Below are positions 1-11,159 of a stretch of 64,000 nucleotides of DNA, one piece after another. The stretch is from assembly GCA_033239005.1 (NCBI GenBank), contig BSQZ01000014.1:4345001-4409000 (forward strand). Reading direction: 5' to 3'. This stretch comes from Lamellibrachia satsuma (Eukaryota > Annelida > Polychaeta > Sabellida > Siboglinidae). Position numbers and translations under genes: made by a program. Below the pieces are notes generated by a model, which did not search any database, was not told the origin of the DNA, and worked only from the letters and a program-made list of their open reading frames with translations. Position 1 is the first letter of the stretch; each line of letters begins with the position of its first letter.

Positions 1-620
1 AATTAATCGATGATTTTGTTTGTTCGTTGAAAATGCGATAAGGAATATGTACACGGATAAGGTCGACTTTTGCATACATATCCTCCACGCCAAATTCTGG
101 AATTGCCCAATTAACCGTTGCATCCATGCAGCCGACATGAGATGTGAATAGGGTTTTTTTAAGATGAACATGTTTATGTTTGTTTAATGTGTTTTAGTGG
201 TCAGAGCGACACGTACCGATCAAATATGCTCCTGACCGGACCTGCGTTGGCCCTGGCAGTCGGCTATATAATTCTGACTGACCACCGTTATAGTAAAAAA
301 AAACAGTATTGATCAAAAGTTATATATTGGACAAGTCACTTCATACTGTTAAGTAGCTTGATGACTATATGATTACATGATCGAATTATATTTAGAATTT
401 ACGTAATTACGAGTTGTCGTGATAAATGACCATAATCATTGTCATTATTGTCGTCATTCCCACCGGCATTGTCATCTTCACTATGATTATCATCTGTGTT
501 CCCACTGTCATCGCCATTGTCATCGCCTTTGTCATCGCCATTGCCATGTCAGGCGTCGTTCTTAACGACGATAATATTTCCCGTGTCACTGACACGACGA
601 CGGTTGTCTGCCGGCTGCAG
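1..620. other. Intronic sequence upstream of the first visible WD40 exon
   Basis: No coding exon is supported here. Bases about 430-550 are a degenerate GTCATC-type low-complexity tract that leaves ORFs open without gene-like content. The stretch ends in the acceptor at 619-620 (CTGCAG) of the first WD40 exon, so it is read as intron of that gene. Confidence 0.5.
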
Positions 621-785
621 TCAGCATGTGGCGACGGGTCGATTAGGGCGTGGTCCGTCCACCACCACGGCGGCTACCTGGGAGCATGGATCGGGGTACA
701 TCACGTCGGGGACATGGTGACGGCCATGGTACCTTGCCCGGAAAACAACCTACTCTTCACCGGCGACTCGTCCGGCTATATCAAG
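621..785 (+). CDS. WD40 gene, visible exon 1
   Basis: The exon has 55 codons in phase 0. It follows an acceptor CTGCAG at 615-620 and ends at donor AAG|GTACGA (786). It encodes one WD blade, ACGDGSIRAWSV, followed by GDMVTAMVPCPENNLLFTGD and SSGYIK, which is completed across the splice by the next exon. Confidence 0.8.
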
Positions 786-2372
786 GTACGAAGACGACTT
801 GACGTCTTTGTGGAAATGATGTAAATAATATTCTGTGGTTACCCTTCAATAACAGCGATGATATAGTTATTTATATTACTGTTATTGCTACGTACACTAT
901 ATATATATGATGTATTCTTTGATACACACGATCGCCGCCTATTGAGGTTTTATTGATATCGTTCGGTGTACGTTTTTGCAACAATCGTGTAGTTTACGTA
1001 CACCCAACATTTGTTACAACAACTGCGAAGGTGTGGGAGTGCCTTGACTTTGCTGTGCACGTGTGATACACATGATGGCAGTAGCATAGCGACAACGATA
1101 GGAAGACGACACAACACGTGATATGATCCCTACACTAGAAAGAATAAGCTTATATACATTCGCACACTACCCTAACGCTAGATTTTCTGTAGCATTATTC
1201 TACCTATTGTAGGGATCAATAATATTCCGAATCATAAACTAAAATTTTCTGGTCACTTCGTCAGACAAGATACAATTCAAAGGGGAATATTTGAGGGAAA
1301 TGTTGACGGCAGTACAGGCAGAGGACGATCAACATGGAATGACAACTGCAATACATGGAAGGGAACATGAAATGTGAAGATCTGACCAGAACGACACAAA
1401 GCAGACATACATAACGATCCAAGATCGCCGACCTTCCAAGAGGAGATATCGCCACGTGATAATGATGATAGCATTCCTATTGTAGTGATCATATCACTTA
1501 TCTTTATTGAAAGGAAAACGTTCTTAAAACGTATAGATTGTAGTAGTACCAGAAGGCAGCATTAGTTAAGGAACAGTGTAAGTTGGATATGAGAAAGTAC
1601 TCACAGAGGGTGATGACATTATGGAACAAACTGTCAAATGATTGTGTTAATGCTAGCTGTATGAATATGCGTAAAATAGAATTGTCAGATATTTCATAAA
1701 GGTGGTTTATACATGAATGAAACAATTGTGGAACTCCTTGTGGCTTCCTTGCCCATTTGCCACATGGAGCTTATCGTTTTGGGTTGGCATCTTGTTAAAT
1801 CTTACGCACTCCAGGTGTGGGACATCAGCCACTACTTGATCCGCTGCCGGTCGTGCTCGGACGAGGAGCACGCCGAGAGACAGGACGTGTGGGACAGGTT
1901 TCCGATGATGAAGTGGCTACGACACCTCGAGGAGATCTGCATGCTACACCTCGACTTCCGCTGCATGAAGACCGCGCATGAGCGGGACACGCCGCATCTA
2001 CTCAACTCCTTCCGGGGTCACGTCCGGGTCATCAACTCTATCGACCACTTCCAGAATAAACACGGCAGGTGGGGCGACAATCGCGATTGTGATGGTTCTA
2101 ACAAGAAATGTGTGACGTTCTCCTGTGATCCTGGTACAGTTCAGCTTCCGATTCCGATTCTGGTACAGCAGGTTAGGTGACGATCGCCATTTATGAGGAT
2201 AGTTCTACCAGAGAGGTTTGTAGCGTGGATCGCGATTATGACGGTGCTTCTACGGCAGGTGTCAGTCAATGGCTTCCTTGTCCACTTACCGAGTGGAACG
2301 TATTGTTTTCAATGGTAATCTGGTTAAATCCTGGTAAGTAATTACTGATTTATATTTTGCATGACTTTTGAA

Positions 2373-2467
<95 letters not shown>

Positions 2468-5400
2468 TTACTGCTGCTAGTGTTGCTGCTGGTGTTGCTG
2501 CTGGTGCTGCTGCTGTTGCTGGTGGTGGCGATAATGATGATGACGATACTGACGATGATGACGACGGTGACTATGATGATGACGATGATGATAATGATGT
2601 CCCGAAATGCACCACATTGTCCAGATCTAGACACATGTTACCGGTTACTGCTCGTTGCCCCGAGGACAACATTAGTGGATATTCACTTAGCAGTCGTTAT
2701 CGGTAGCTTCCTGCTGACGGCCGGAGGCGACTGCTCGGTTCGTCTGTGGACCCTCGACGGACTCTTCATGGGCATCTTTGGTCAGAGCCGCCTGTGGGAG
2801 CTGAGCTCCGTCCCCACTCAGGTTCCCCCACGACGCCACCGGACAGACAAGTACCACAGACCACGTGGATACCTACTCCCGCCAGATGTGCGCAAGTGCG
2901 GATCCAGGTAAGCATGTCCTTGACGGGTCCCGATTACCCGAGAGATTCTTGCTATCCCATACTTCGGAATTAGTGGTGTTGCAAAGTATCGTTGTCCGTT
3001 CAATGTTATGTGTTCCCAGCTAGTCGGTCGATGAAATAATGCGGTGGCAAACTGTTGCGTAAGTTCGAATATCTCGTAGGCACTGGCTTATTGGTTATGC
3101 AGTAGTGAAAGATAGGTAATGATAGTGAGAGAGACTTATACAAATATACAACATAGTGAGATAGAGAGAAAGAAAAGAGGGTAGAGGAAGAGGAAGACAT
3201 ACCCACAGTCAGTCAACCACAACACCATTTCAAAAATCAAGACAACCTGCAAGGCACCCTGGAGGGGGAGAGAAGTCGGGGGCGTCGGAAGAAAATCTGG
3301 CTAGATGACATATAAGAATGGACACATCGAGACCTACTGACCTTGCTACGCAAGGCAGAGGACAGACAACGCTGACGAGGGCTGTGTATGAACGGCACCC
3401 CCACGACCGTCCCGGTAACGGGATGAAGCAGAAGGTATAAATAATTATTATACGGAATGAAAACTGCAAATACTTAAAAGTACTGCAGTGTCCGAAAGTT
3501 CATCTTACAAACGAATGGATGAAATTCGCACATTTATACTCTGTGACCTCCCACGTGTCTCCGTCTCCGTCTCCAGCACGACGTTGCACGTGATGAACGC
3601 ATTCACGCCGAATCGTTGGATCCGAATCGTGAACCTTGTTCGCGGAGTAAATGCCTTCAAGTCGATTCTTCGTCGCTCTTCGTCCGAACGCGTGGCCAAG
3701 GAGAAGCAGATCCAGGTAGGTACTGTATACACGAATAGGACAACATAAAAGAAACATGCAACGGCGAATTAACGTGCTTCCTTACTTAGGTTTACTTAGC
3801 TTAGATTCCTCCTGACCGTAGAATGCTCTACGACTTCCTGGCAAGGCGGCTTTGTAGTTGTAGAGAAATTCCTCAGTACTTCAATGTCTATTTAGACGGT
3901 TTTAACCGAGTTGAAACTTGGGGCAGTTACAAATACTACGGTTGCTCTGAAGTCATTCGGCGTGTTCCTTAATAAGTCATAGTGTTTTATAACTCAAACA
4001 TCCCTATGCATCATATAATGTTTTAACTTTATCGATGAATACGCGTTAAATCAAACAGCAACATTGTCAATAAGCTTATTCTGATGGTGGTCGAACATCC
4101 CAGTTTTGGTACACCACATGTACACAGTAAGAACGAGTTTTGTGGAGAAATCATAAAGTCAACGGCAGCCCAAATTTTTTTCGTAGTGTGGAACAAGATA
4201 TTACACTTATGTTTAAGTTAGCAACTCTCGAGCGTTAGGTAATCCGTGCCAATTATGTGTGTGTATGCGTCGTCACAGGCAATACTTGACATCCCCGTTG
4301 CCGAGGAAACGAAATACAAACGGATGGTCGTCGAAAGCATTGCTCCCAAAGCGAGAGTTCGCAATGACCCGCCGAAACCCCGGATCCCCTATTATCGCCT
4401 ACAGGTAAACGTGTCATTTTATGATATTATTGGCTTTTATCTTCACGTTAACCGATATGTCTCTCGCGTGAAACTTAGAGTTAAGTGGACGCGTTTGCAG
4501 TTATGATTAAATCAGTTGTTATTAGTTTTCAACCACAATTGTAATCGCATTTGACAACATGTTACAGAAACTAACAATATCGCGGTATAACTAAAAGATG
4601 TGTAGCATAAAATAACTCGTTATGTCTATCTACAATTAGTATGTGTGAAACGGTGACATTTCTTTGAAGTTAATTGTTTCTTCTAATTAATTCAAACGAC
4701 GTCATCCCCGTCTCCTTTGGTACATCTAATTAATGTTCAATCGATAAGTAGCGGAAGTAGCTGCGTATTAATGATGGACACAAAATAAAACTAAATATAC
4801 GGGTAAACGTCAATATTTCGCACTTTTATTTTTGGTCGTACATAGTTAGGGTGTACCCGTTACCTCGCTGTGTTGGCAGTGCCCAGCCTACCGAACATTC
4901 CCGCTGCAAGAAATCACGGACATCGACTTCCCTGGCATCTCTACCATGCTGAAGGGCGTACGAGACCGCTACGGCTTCTCACACCGCGATCAGGTGGCCA
5001 GTGTCTACGTTCTTCTTTATCCATCCTGTAACGCCATTGGCGTAGCATAGGGCTGATACTATCGCATGACACCATGCTCTCTCCTGAACCACAGCAACTT
5101 AGTGTTTGTCTCAAGGCCTTAACTTGTTCTCTGTTTTTAGGAAGGTGTTAGATATCTACCTTTAGGCATTCCCTTGTTCTTTTGCAGATGAATTCCACTT
5201 AAAACTCCATCCTCAACTAATTTTGTATATCAAGAATTCGATTCGTTGATGTCCAAATACGTAGCATGTGAATCACTCAAGAAACATCCGCAGTTGATTT
5301 AATTTTAAAAATGCGCATTTCTTCAAATCATCGAACAAGTTTACTTTAGTCATTAACACTTTAGTGTTCAGCGTTTCCTTTTTCACTTCAATTACTGTTT

Positions 5401-6024
5401 GACCGAACATTAAGAAATTAAATAGTTTGTCTGATGATTTCACACAAAAACTTCATACAAAAGTTGCACAAACGAGCTAACACTGGGATAACTCTAGATT
5501 TGATGTTTCGCAAAATGAATTTGAAATGAGACAAACTCGAATTGAGAAGGGACCTTTAATCGAATTGAGGAAGGACCTTTAAGTGATGCGTTGCGTAGTC
5601 TCTTGGGTATATGTCCATCTCTTCTTTCTGCGGGATGTCGATGTGCAGGAGAATCAGTCGATAAGAGTCGGTTGATGAAAGTCCGCTGAAGAGCGTCAGT
5701 CGAGGAAAGTTAGTTGAGGAAATTCCATTGAGGAGAGTCGGTTGCGGAAAGCCAAAAGAGGAGAGTAATTTTGGGAGAGCCTGTTACGATTCTAGTCATG
5801 CGCATTTTATTCGTACATCAGGTAATGCAGTTACTTGTCGCTAGGTTCACATGCGATTCGCGCGGATCGCCCGCCAGATGACGAAGCCGAGTGGTTCCGT
5901 TCTCGGTCGCCAGGACGGTGAGGATGGAACCGGGCGAAAGAATACGGCGATGGGGCGCTTCGCCATTATAGCCAAAGCTACTGTCAAGAAAGAAAGGTCC
6001 ACCGACACCAATGATGGCACGTGA
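621..6024 (+). CDS. WD40-repeat protein gene, 3' portion (WDR49/WDR64-like), 6-7 exons
   Basis: This gene is assembled from exons 621-785, 1815-2068, 2707-2907, 3577-3715, 4279-4404, 4880-4993 and possibly 5845-6024. Every junction uses GT-AG and the phases agree (0,2,2,0,0,0). The first join gives ...SSGYIK|VWDISHYL, a textbook WD-repeat D strand. The third exon carries LLTAGGDCSVRLWTLDG followed by GIFGQSRLWEL. In the family, a blade ending in a [TI]FGQ..W element is typical of the WDR49/WDR64/EF-hand-WD group, which includes cilia- and testis-linked proteins; that subfamily call is inference. After the blades comes a basic tail without clear domains. Upstream exons lie outside the window. 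The coding exons are much richer in G+C than their introns, which hold LINE tails and a trinucleotide repeat. WD40 membership is secure; the exact orthologue is not. Confidence 0.8.
1261..1480 (+). mobile_element. Decayed 3' end of an RTE-like LINE in WD40 intron
   Basis: The + frame reads GIFEGNVDGSTGRGRSTWND and, after stops, PRSPTFQEE. This matches the C-terminal signature common to RTE/endonuclease-RT LINEs (G..EG+R.RGR.R..W.DNI..W, then a low-complexity end). Several stops and frameshifts show it is dead. It lies in the intron between the first two visible WD40 exons. Confidence 0.5.
1550..1804 (+). mobile_element. 5'-truncated CR1/Jockey-type LINE, 3' end only
   Basis: The sequence is collinear with 16680-16960 of the intact element downstream in this window: the GCATTAGTTAAGGAACAGTG block, the CTCACAGAGGGTGAT block, the 3' UTR GGCTTCCTTGCCCA block, and finally a tail ATCTTGTTAAATCTT. 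About 255 bases remain, with small deletions. The tail ends 11 bases before the first base of a WD40 exon at 1815. Confidence 0.75.
1815..2068 (+). CDS. WD40 gene, visible exon 2
   Basis: The acceptor is ACTCCAG ending at 1814 and the first codons are VWDISHYL, which finish the WD repeat begun in the previous exon. The middle (CRSCSDEEHAERQDVWDRF) is an insertion loop rather than a blade. The end, LLNSFRGHVRVINSIDHF, is the start of the next blade (the GH element). The donor CACGGCAG|GTGGGG at 2069 leaves two bases of a codon. The acceptor sits 11 bases downstream of a LINE 3' tail. Confidence 0.8.
2262..2336 (+). mobile_element. Short LINE 3' UTR/tail fragment
   Basis: The block TCAATGGCTTCCTTGTCCAC followed by CTGGTTAAATCC matches the 3' UTR and tail of the CR1/Jockey-type element (compare 16880-16960). 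Only about 75 bases remain, within the intron after the second visible WD40 exon. Confidence 0.55.
2375..2610 (+). repeat. GCT trinucleotide array and GATGAC-rich tract
   Basis: About 30 perfect GCT units (2375-2464) run into interrupted GCT/GTT units and then a GAT/GAC-rich tract (2530-2600). It leaves ORFs open in three frames and on the other strand (poly-Ala, poly-Leu, poly-Ser) but lies between two well-defined WD40 exons, so it is intronic. Confidence 0.9.
2707..2907 (+). CDS. WD40 gene, visible exon 3
   Basis: The acceptor is TATCGGTAG at 2706. The first base completes the split codon, giving a continuous ...HG|SFLLTAGGDCSVRLW blade. GIFGQSRLWEL follows, and then a proline- and arginine-rich stretch with HRTDKYHRPRGYLLPP. 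The donor GATCCAG|GTAAGC at 2908 is a strong consensus and leaves phase 2. Confidence 0.8.
3230..3440 (+). mobile_element. RTE-like LINE 3' terminus in WD40 intron
   Basis: The frame reads NLQGTLEGERSRGRRKKIW then LDDI, a stop, EWTHRDLLTLLRKAEDRQR. This is the typical C-terminus of endonuclease-RT LINEs (GT.EG+R.RGR.+K.W.D.I.EWT...AEDR..W). One internal stop is visible. It differs in sequence from the CR1-type elements nearby. Confidence 0.65.
3577..3715 (+). CDS. WD40 gene, visible exon 4
   Basis: The acceptor lies at the end of a pyrimidine-rich tract, CCGTCTCCAG (3567-3576). One base completes the phase-2 codon, then 46 codons run to AAG CAG ATC CAG|GTAGGT at 3716. The product is basic (LVRGVNAFKSILRRSSSERV) with no recognised domain. 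It is supported by splice consensus, phase agreement and base composition rather than homology. Confidence 0.65.
4279..4404 (+). CDS. WD40 gene, visible exon 5
   Basis: The acceptor is GTCACAG ending at 4278 and the donor is CTACAG|GTAAAC at 4405. There are 42 codons in phase 0 throughout. The product AILDIPVAEETKYKRMVVES... is charged and rich in proline near its end (DPPKPRIPYYRLQ). No domain is recognised; the call rests on splice sites and phase continuity. Confidence 0.65.
4880..4993 (+). CDS. WD40 gene, visible exon 6
   Basis: The acceptor is GTTGGCAG at 4879 and the donor CAG|GTGGCC at 4994 is weaker than the others. There are 38 codons in phase 0: CPAYRTFPLQEITDIDFPG then ISTMLKGVRDRYGFSHRDQ. 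It is too short to appear as an ORF of its own but is clearly G+C-richer than its surroundings and keeps the frame of the upstream exon. Confidence 0.6.
5640..5785 (+). repeat. Degenerate ~15-bp minisatellite (GAGTCGGTTGAGGAAA-like)
   Basis: Repeats of the type AGAGTCGGTTGATGA, AGCGTCAGTCGAGGA and AGTTAGTTGAGGA recur about nine times with strong divergence. It lies just upstream of the possible terminal exon of the WD40 gene. Confidence 0.6.
5845..6024 (+). CDS. Possible terminal exon of the WD40 gene
   Basis: After an acceptor CGCTAG at 5844 a phase-0 frame runs 59 codons to TGA at 6022-6024 (VHMRFARIARQMTKPSGS...). The product is basic, as expected for a tail, and this is a local G+C peak. 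Other frames in the same block are shorter. No homology supports it and an alternative acceptor at 5830 would give a different short tail, so this is tentative. Confidence 0.4.
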   Translation, partial: VHMRFARIARQMTKPSGSVLGRQDGEDGTGRKNTAMGRFAIIAKATVKKERSTDTNDGT

Positions 6025-6960
6025 CGAGCTCTATTTCGTGCTCATTACGTAATTATTGTGAATGTATTGAATGAATTCGTCTATGGGTAGCCTTCTCTGA
6101 CCGAATGCTGCAAATATTTTTCCCATGAAGGAAAACCAAGGGGTGGGGCGGGGCTAGTTGCAACAAAAACAACATATTTCAGGATTGCGGTTCGAAATGG
6201 AATCCTATTGAATTTTTTTAAATGTCAACAAAAGAGCAAATATCTCCCGCAGATAGTCAGTGCATACGTAAGTACTTAATGCAATACACATATGCAGCAC
6301 AATAATAGTATATATGAATAGCTTATTAGACTTAATTGGCCCTACCTAAAATACATAGATAAAAGTAATGGGCAGATTCCTATTGGAATGCCGTGCAAAC
6401 ATTATAGTGAACAGAATCAATCAAAGTCAGTTATAAAACGTGTATTAATCGCCATCCGATTCACAACGGATGGCACATTCCCAACACGTTGCCTCCCCGA
6501 GTGACTTTTTTGTCTGATAGTGCAATGTTTGAACTTATCCGGAGAAATGCTACAATCCGCCCCAGTACCATTTCATTCACAACAACTGAAATTACACTTA
6601 GATATACGTAAGACAATGATTAACAGCTTATGGCCTATGTAAGGAAGAACATCATAGGACCAGCCATGTGCACACAGACAAGTAGATTAGTGAAAGTTTA
6701 ACCAATTGTTTTATTTGTTTAAAATTATGCCATTTGTGTTTACCATTTTTAACGAATTCACGTGATATCACACGTGACGTGGTTAAAACTATTGATGAAA
6801 ATACTGTTACTTTGTGAACTAATTTGCATTAGTAGTTTAGAACGTATGTTACAACTTACCCGTGTTACAACTAGCCCCGGTCTCCCGGTTTACTGTTTGG
6901 ATGATGTAAATATTAACATGTAAATACCACATGAGCTTGTATTGCGAACTAAACAGCAAT
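6025..6960. other. AT-rich non-coding stretch
   Basis: No exon-like ORF or recognisable element is seen. A motif resembling CCCCGGTCTCCC occurs at about 6878 and recurs at 21.8 and 23.2-23.45 kb. No clear polyadenylation signal for the upstream gene could be assigned. Confidence 0.4.
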
Positions 6961-6974
6961 ATTGTCAATAGCAT

Positions 6975-6981
6975 GGTGTGT

Positions 6982-7012
<31 letters not shown>

Positions 7013-7066
7013 CGTGTGTGTGTGTGTGGGTTCCTTTGAGGATGCAAAGCAGTGACCACTATTTTT

Positions 7067-7151
<85 letters not shown>
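6975..7151. repeat. GT/GC and long TA microsatellites
   Basis: A GT/GC tract (6975-7030) is followed after about 38 bases by about 41 TA units (7069-7150). The ORFs across them are pure microsatellite translations. Confidence 0.95.
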
Positions 7152-7154
<3 letters not shown>

Positions 7155-9790
7155 TGCCAACAAGTATGGTGGCTCGAAACGTACACAAAATGAGACCATT
7201 AACTATTTAATATGATTGGGTAATGTTGTGGCGGGGCAACATCCGCCTAAAAAATTGCTACGGGCAAACCACAAGAATCCTGGCAATGTGTGAACCCTGG
7301 CGACTTGTAACTTGACTTGGAATTCAGAGAGCTGAATATATGTTTGACTTGGACATGGAGGTCAATGACATGAGACATGATTTGCCAGTTTGTGACTTGC
7401 CAAAAATATATATGTTTTCTACTTGTAAAATAATACCCCTCTACCCTGTCTCTTTTCCAAATGTTAATAGTAGTGCCAGACCACATAACGGAAGGTATAT
7501 TTCCTTTAACGAAACGCAAGAATACCGCTTACGACAGTGTGTGTGGTTCTTGAACACGGTATGTTTCTTGCGCTCGCAGTTGATCCTGTTAAAGCGCACA
7601 CTCTGTATTGTCTGCCTGTTTCCTATATTAGTTGATTTCTTCTATTACATTATATGTGGTCTGCAGGCGTGAGTATGGCTCAGTAGGGTAGCTACTCTTC
7701 AATATACCTGCTCAAGAATCAGTAGAGTCATACCAATGTTATATTAACCTATGTAATCTAGGAATAACCAGATGACACGCGGTATTGTGGCAACGTGCAA
7801 ACAGCCTGCACCAATGAATGTGCGGATGAAAGTATTTTTCTAACTACAGCTGTTAAAGCATAGTTCAACAGAAGACTGCTATGAGCGCTTGACGGTACAC
7901 ACAGTGGTGGATCTCTAATTCACACGTCGTAGGAGGTATTTGTTATAGTAGTACTAAACGTACTATTATGACACTTGCAAACACGTTATTTTAAATAGAA
8001 AATCCACAACATTTACTTTGTTGTTGTGTTAGTAAATAGATTGCCTGCTTATTTCCATTGCGATACAAGCTCATGTTGTAAACAATTACAATTATGATGT
8101 ATATAAAACGTATTACAGTGGATTAATGCATTTTCACCAGTTTTCAACGTATTACAATGTCTGTATGTACTGTGCAATGCAGTGTACAGGTATATTCGTA
8201 ATAAAATGTGCGTAATTGGAATAACTGCTGTATTTTTATGGAGTGCAAAACTCAAAGACATATGTAAACGATCACAAAAACGTTCTGGTTGTTGTCCTGG
8301 TTAGTGGTGATGTTGTTGTCATTACGGTTCTCGTTGGTGTTGTTTTGCTTGGTTCTCTTCTCCTTCTGGTCTTGTTCTTGGTGTCGTTTTATTTGGTTTT
8401 CTTGTTCTAGTTGGTATTGGTGACTTTTCGATTTGTTGGTATTAGTATTGCATTTATATGTTTTTATCTTGTGTTCTTGTTACTGGTGTTGGTGATGTTT
8501 TGTTCTCGTCTTATCTTGTATTCTTGTTATCTTGTTTTCTTGTTTCCTTATTACTGGTGTTACTGATGTTTTGTTCGCTTGTGTTATTGTACTTGGTGTT
8601 TCCTATTTACACACGACGCTTCTCAGTTTGCTTAATCGTTCGTTAACGACTGTCGACACATAGTGGGTTCAGTACTAGCCAAAATCTAATTCTTGTGTAC
8701 TACTTCTTGTCTTTTTGCACGCGTTCGGGCCTGCGTGTGATATTCCAGTGAACGGACGAGTTACAGTTAATTCGGTAGATGGCGCTAATGTGAGAACTGC
8801 ATCCAGGAGAATTACAAACGGAGTGACAAAGTGAATGAAATACGTGTAGAAATAGCTCAGTTAAGTCAGCGATACTCTTTGAATTATTATAGCATGTTTC
8901 AATTTGGCAGACAGCAGTAGTGGTTGGATGAGACTAACTGTCGACAGGTTACGTACGAACAATCATTCGAGGTCGTCATGTGTTGATAAAAGACTAGTAT
9001 GCATTTCTGACTGGAAAACAAAGACAAACAAAACTTTTCAAATAACCATGCATAAGTTCTTAAAACATGACGTTTGGTGAGAAAATGAACTGCGTTAATA
9101 TTTTACACAAGTCCGTTAATTTGCATTACTGCCTCTCTAATGACACACATTATACCATTTTACATATTATGCAAATTACCGGGGGTACATTTCAAAATAC
9201 AATATCTCGGAAACTACTGAACCGATTTTTATTTAAAATTGGCCTTTCAGTAGCGAAACCTTGTTATTCGTTCCATCAGCAAATGCAGACACATAATAGT
9301 TCCTGTATTTGGACATCAACCCCTGATAATGTATCATTTAACACCATCAGTTTGTTGAAGGGTAGTAGATTGTAGTCACTAACTGTTTAACAAACAACTA
9401 CATATTCCCTGGTTACATGCAGAGGTGATTCACTAGATCTAAAGTTCAGAAAAGGCCTCGGTGCACCGAAATAACGCAGCTGCCCAACGTTACTAATTGG
9501 GTTTGTCGTCTATCGCAAATAGAACGCCGCAACGTCGACCACGATATCGCAGTAATGTGAACCTGTTATACTATGTAGCACCACAACTGATGTTTTGATG
9601 CATACATGTGGATACATTTTATAAGTTATATATTAAATAATGTTTTAGAAGGTTTCAATGTCATTCAACTAAAATATTCATATTCAAAATATGTAAACAT
9701 GAATTCATGTTACGTGGCGCTGCTAATGCTGCTTGCATCAGCCAAGTAACTGTCATTTTGCTAACCGCCCTGAGGAGGAGCGAAACAAAG
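7152..9790. other. Non-coding, no assignable gene
   Basis: Only short ORFs with no domain are present. Bases 8280-8620 are a GTT/CTT-rich low-complexity tract. Bases about 9195-9245 carry CTCGGAAACTACTGAACCG, which looks repeat-like. Nothing here is supported as a gene. Confidence 0.4.
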
Positions 9791-9795
9791 CAGTC

Positions 9796-10450
9796 GCAGT
9801 CCGCCACCAACAAGTCCGCCCTCACGGTCCACCACCAACACGTCCGCCATCACAGTCCACCACCAATAAGTCCGCCCTCACAGTCCACCACCAACAAGTC
9901 CGCCCTCACAGTCCACCACCAACACGTCCGCCATCACAGTCCACCACCAACAAGTCCGCCCTCACAGTCCATCACCAACAAGTCCGCCATCACAGTCCAC
10001 CACCAAAAAGTCCGCCCTCACAGTCCATCACCAACAAGTCCGCCCTCACAGTCCACCACCAACACGTCCGCCATCACAGTCCGCCACCAACAATTCCGCC
10101 ATCACAGTCCATCACCAACAAGTCCGCCCTCACAGTCCATCACCAACAAGTCCGCCCTCACAGTCCACCACCAACACGTCCGCCATCACAGTCCGCCACC
10201 AACAATTCCGCCATCACAGTCCATCACCAACAAGTCCGCCCTCACAGTCCATCACCAACAAGTCCGCCCTCACAGTCCACCACCAAAAAGTCCGCCCTCA
10301 CAGTCCACCACCAACACATCCGCCATCACAGTCCGCCACCAACAAGTCCGCCATCACAGTCCATCACCAACAAGTCCGCCCTCACAGTCCATCACCAACA
10401 AGTCCGCCCTCACAGTCCACCACCAACAAGTCCGCCATCACAGACCACAC
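9796..10450. repeat. 28-bp minisatellite, about 23 copies
   Basis: The unit is TCCGCCCTCACAGTCCACCA followed by CCAACAAG, with CTC/ATC and AAG/ACG variants. Because 28 is not a multiple of 3 and no unit contains a stop, two long overlapping ORFs run through it (encoding mixtures of SPPPTSPPSQS, KSALTVHHQ and VRHH). This is a repeat artefact rather than a gene, as far as the sequence shows. Confidence 0.95.
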
Positions 10451-11159
10451 AACCTCCGAAAACTAATTCGTAGACTGGGAGGGAGTAAAAGTGGTAGACA
10501 GAGAGTCACACAGAAGGAGAAGATGGATACGCAAGACGAAGGCTGCGATCAACAGAGACGAGGGCAATTACGAACTTCCTCACGTGTACGATGATGTCAT
10601 CCAACGTCATTACTACTGATGAATTCGCATTGATAAGACGATGAAAATGTCAATAAAGGTAAAAACAAGTTTGGATATGTCAAAATAATAATTTCGATTT
10701 GAACACAAACTATCCTGATAAATGTTTACAATATCAACTGCATTATATAAATGTGAAGTGACTGTCACGATGACAATATTAAAATACGTTGTCACAGATA
10801 AATCCATCTAAGCCATGATACTTGGGTGCTGCTTATCAATATATCTGTCGACATTGTGACGTAATACTGACAGTCATAGTAACACCAAGCGACACTTTGC
10901 ACTTATATTATGTAATTTGGAACAAAGAGAGAAGAATAAAGACGCCTGATGTTGTCAATAATTGTAAGCAACTATTAGCATTACGTCGCGGACCATTTTC
11001 AGTAATAACTTCAAAGGGTAATTCAATTGTTCGTACAAAGAATAATAACTAGGTGAATTTCGAAACAATAAAACTTAAATGACCCCATCGTTGGGTCGTA
11101 GATGAACCTATGAAAATTTGGCGCCAGAGATACAAAGCCTCTAGGAGGAGTAGTATAGC
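10451..11159. other. Non-coding between two minisatellites
   Basis: Short ORFs only. The minisatellite ORF runs on to 10594 but no homology is seen. Nothing else is supported. Confidence 0.35.

Noticed and set aside
2368..2706. Poly-Ala, poly-Leu and poly-Ser ORFs
   Set aside because: They come from the GCT array, which lies between two WD40 exons whose splice sites and phases exclude it from the coding sequence. Only the last part of one frame (from 2707) is real exon.
9796..10450. CRISPR-like array
   Set aside because: This and the 22-, 35-, 50- and 52-bp arrays are gapless tandem repeats without unique spacers, in an animal genome.
9707..10594. 295- and 246-residue + strand ORFs
   Set aside because: They are translations of a 28-bp minisatellite with no stop in the unit; no domain, splice signals or codon pattern support a gene.
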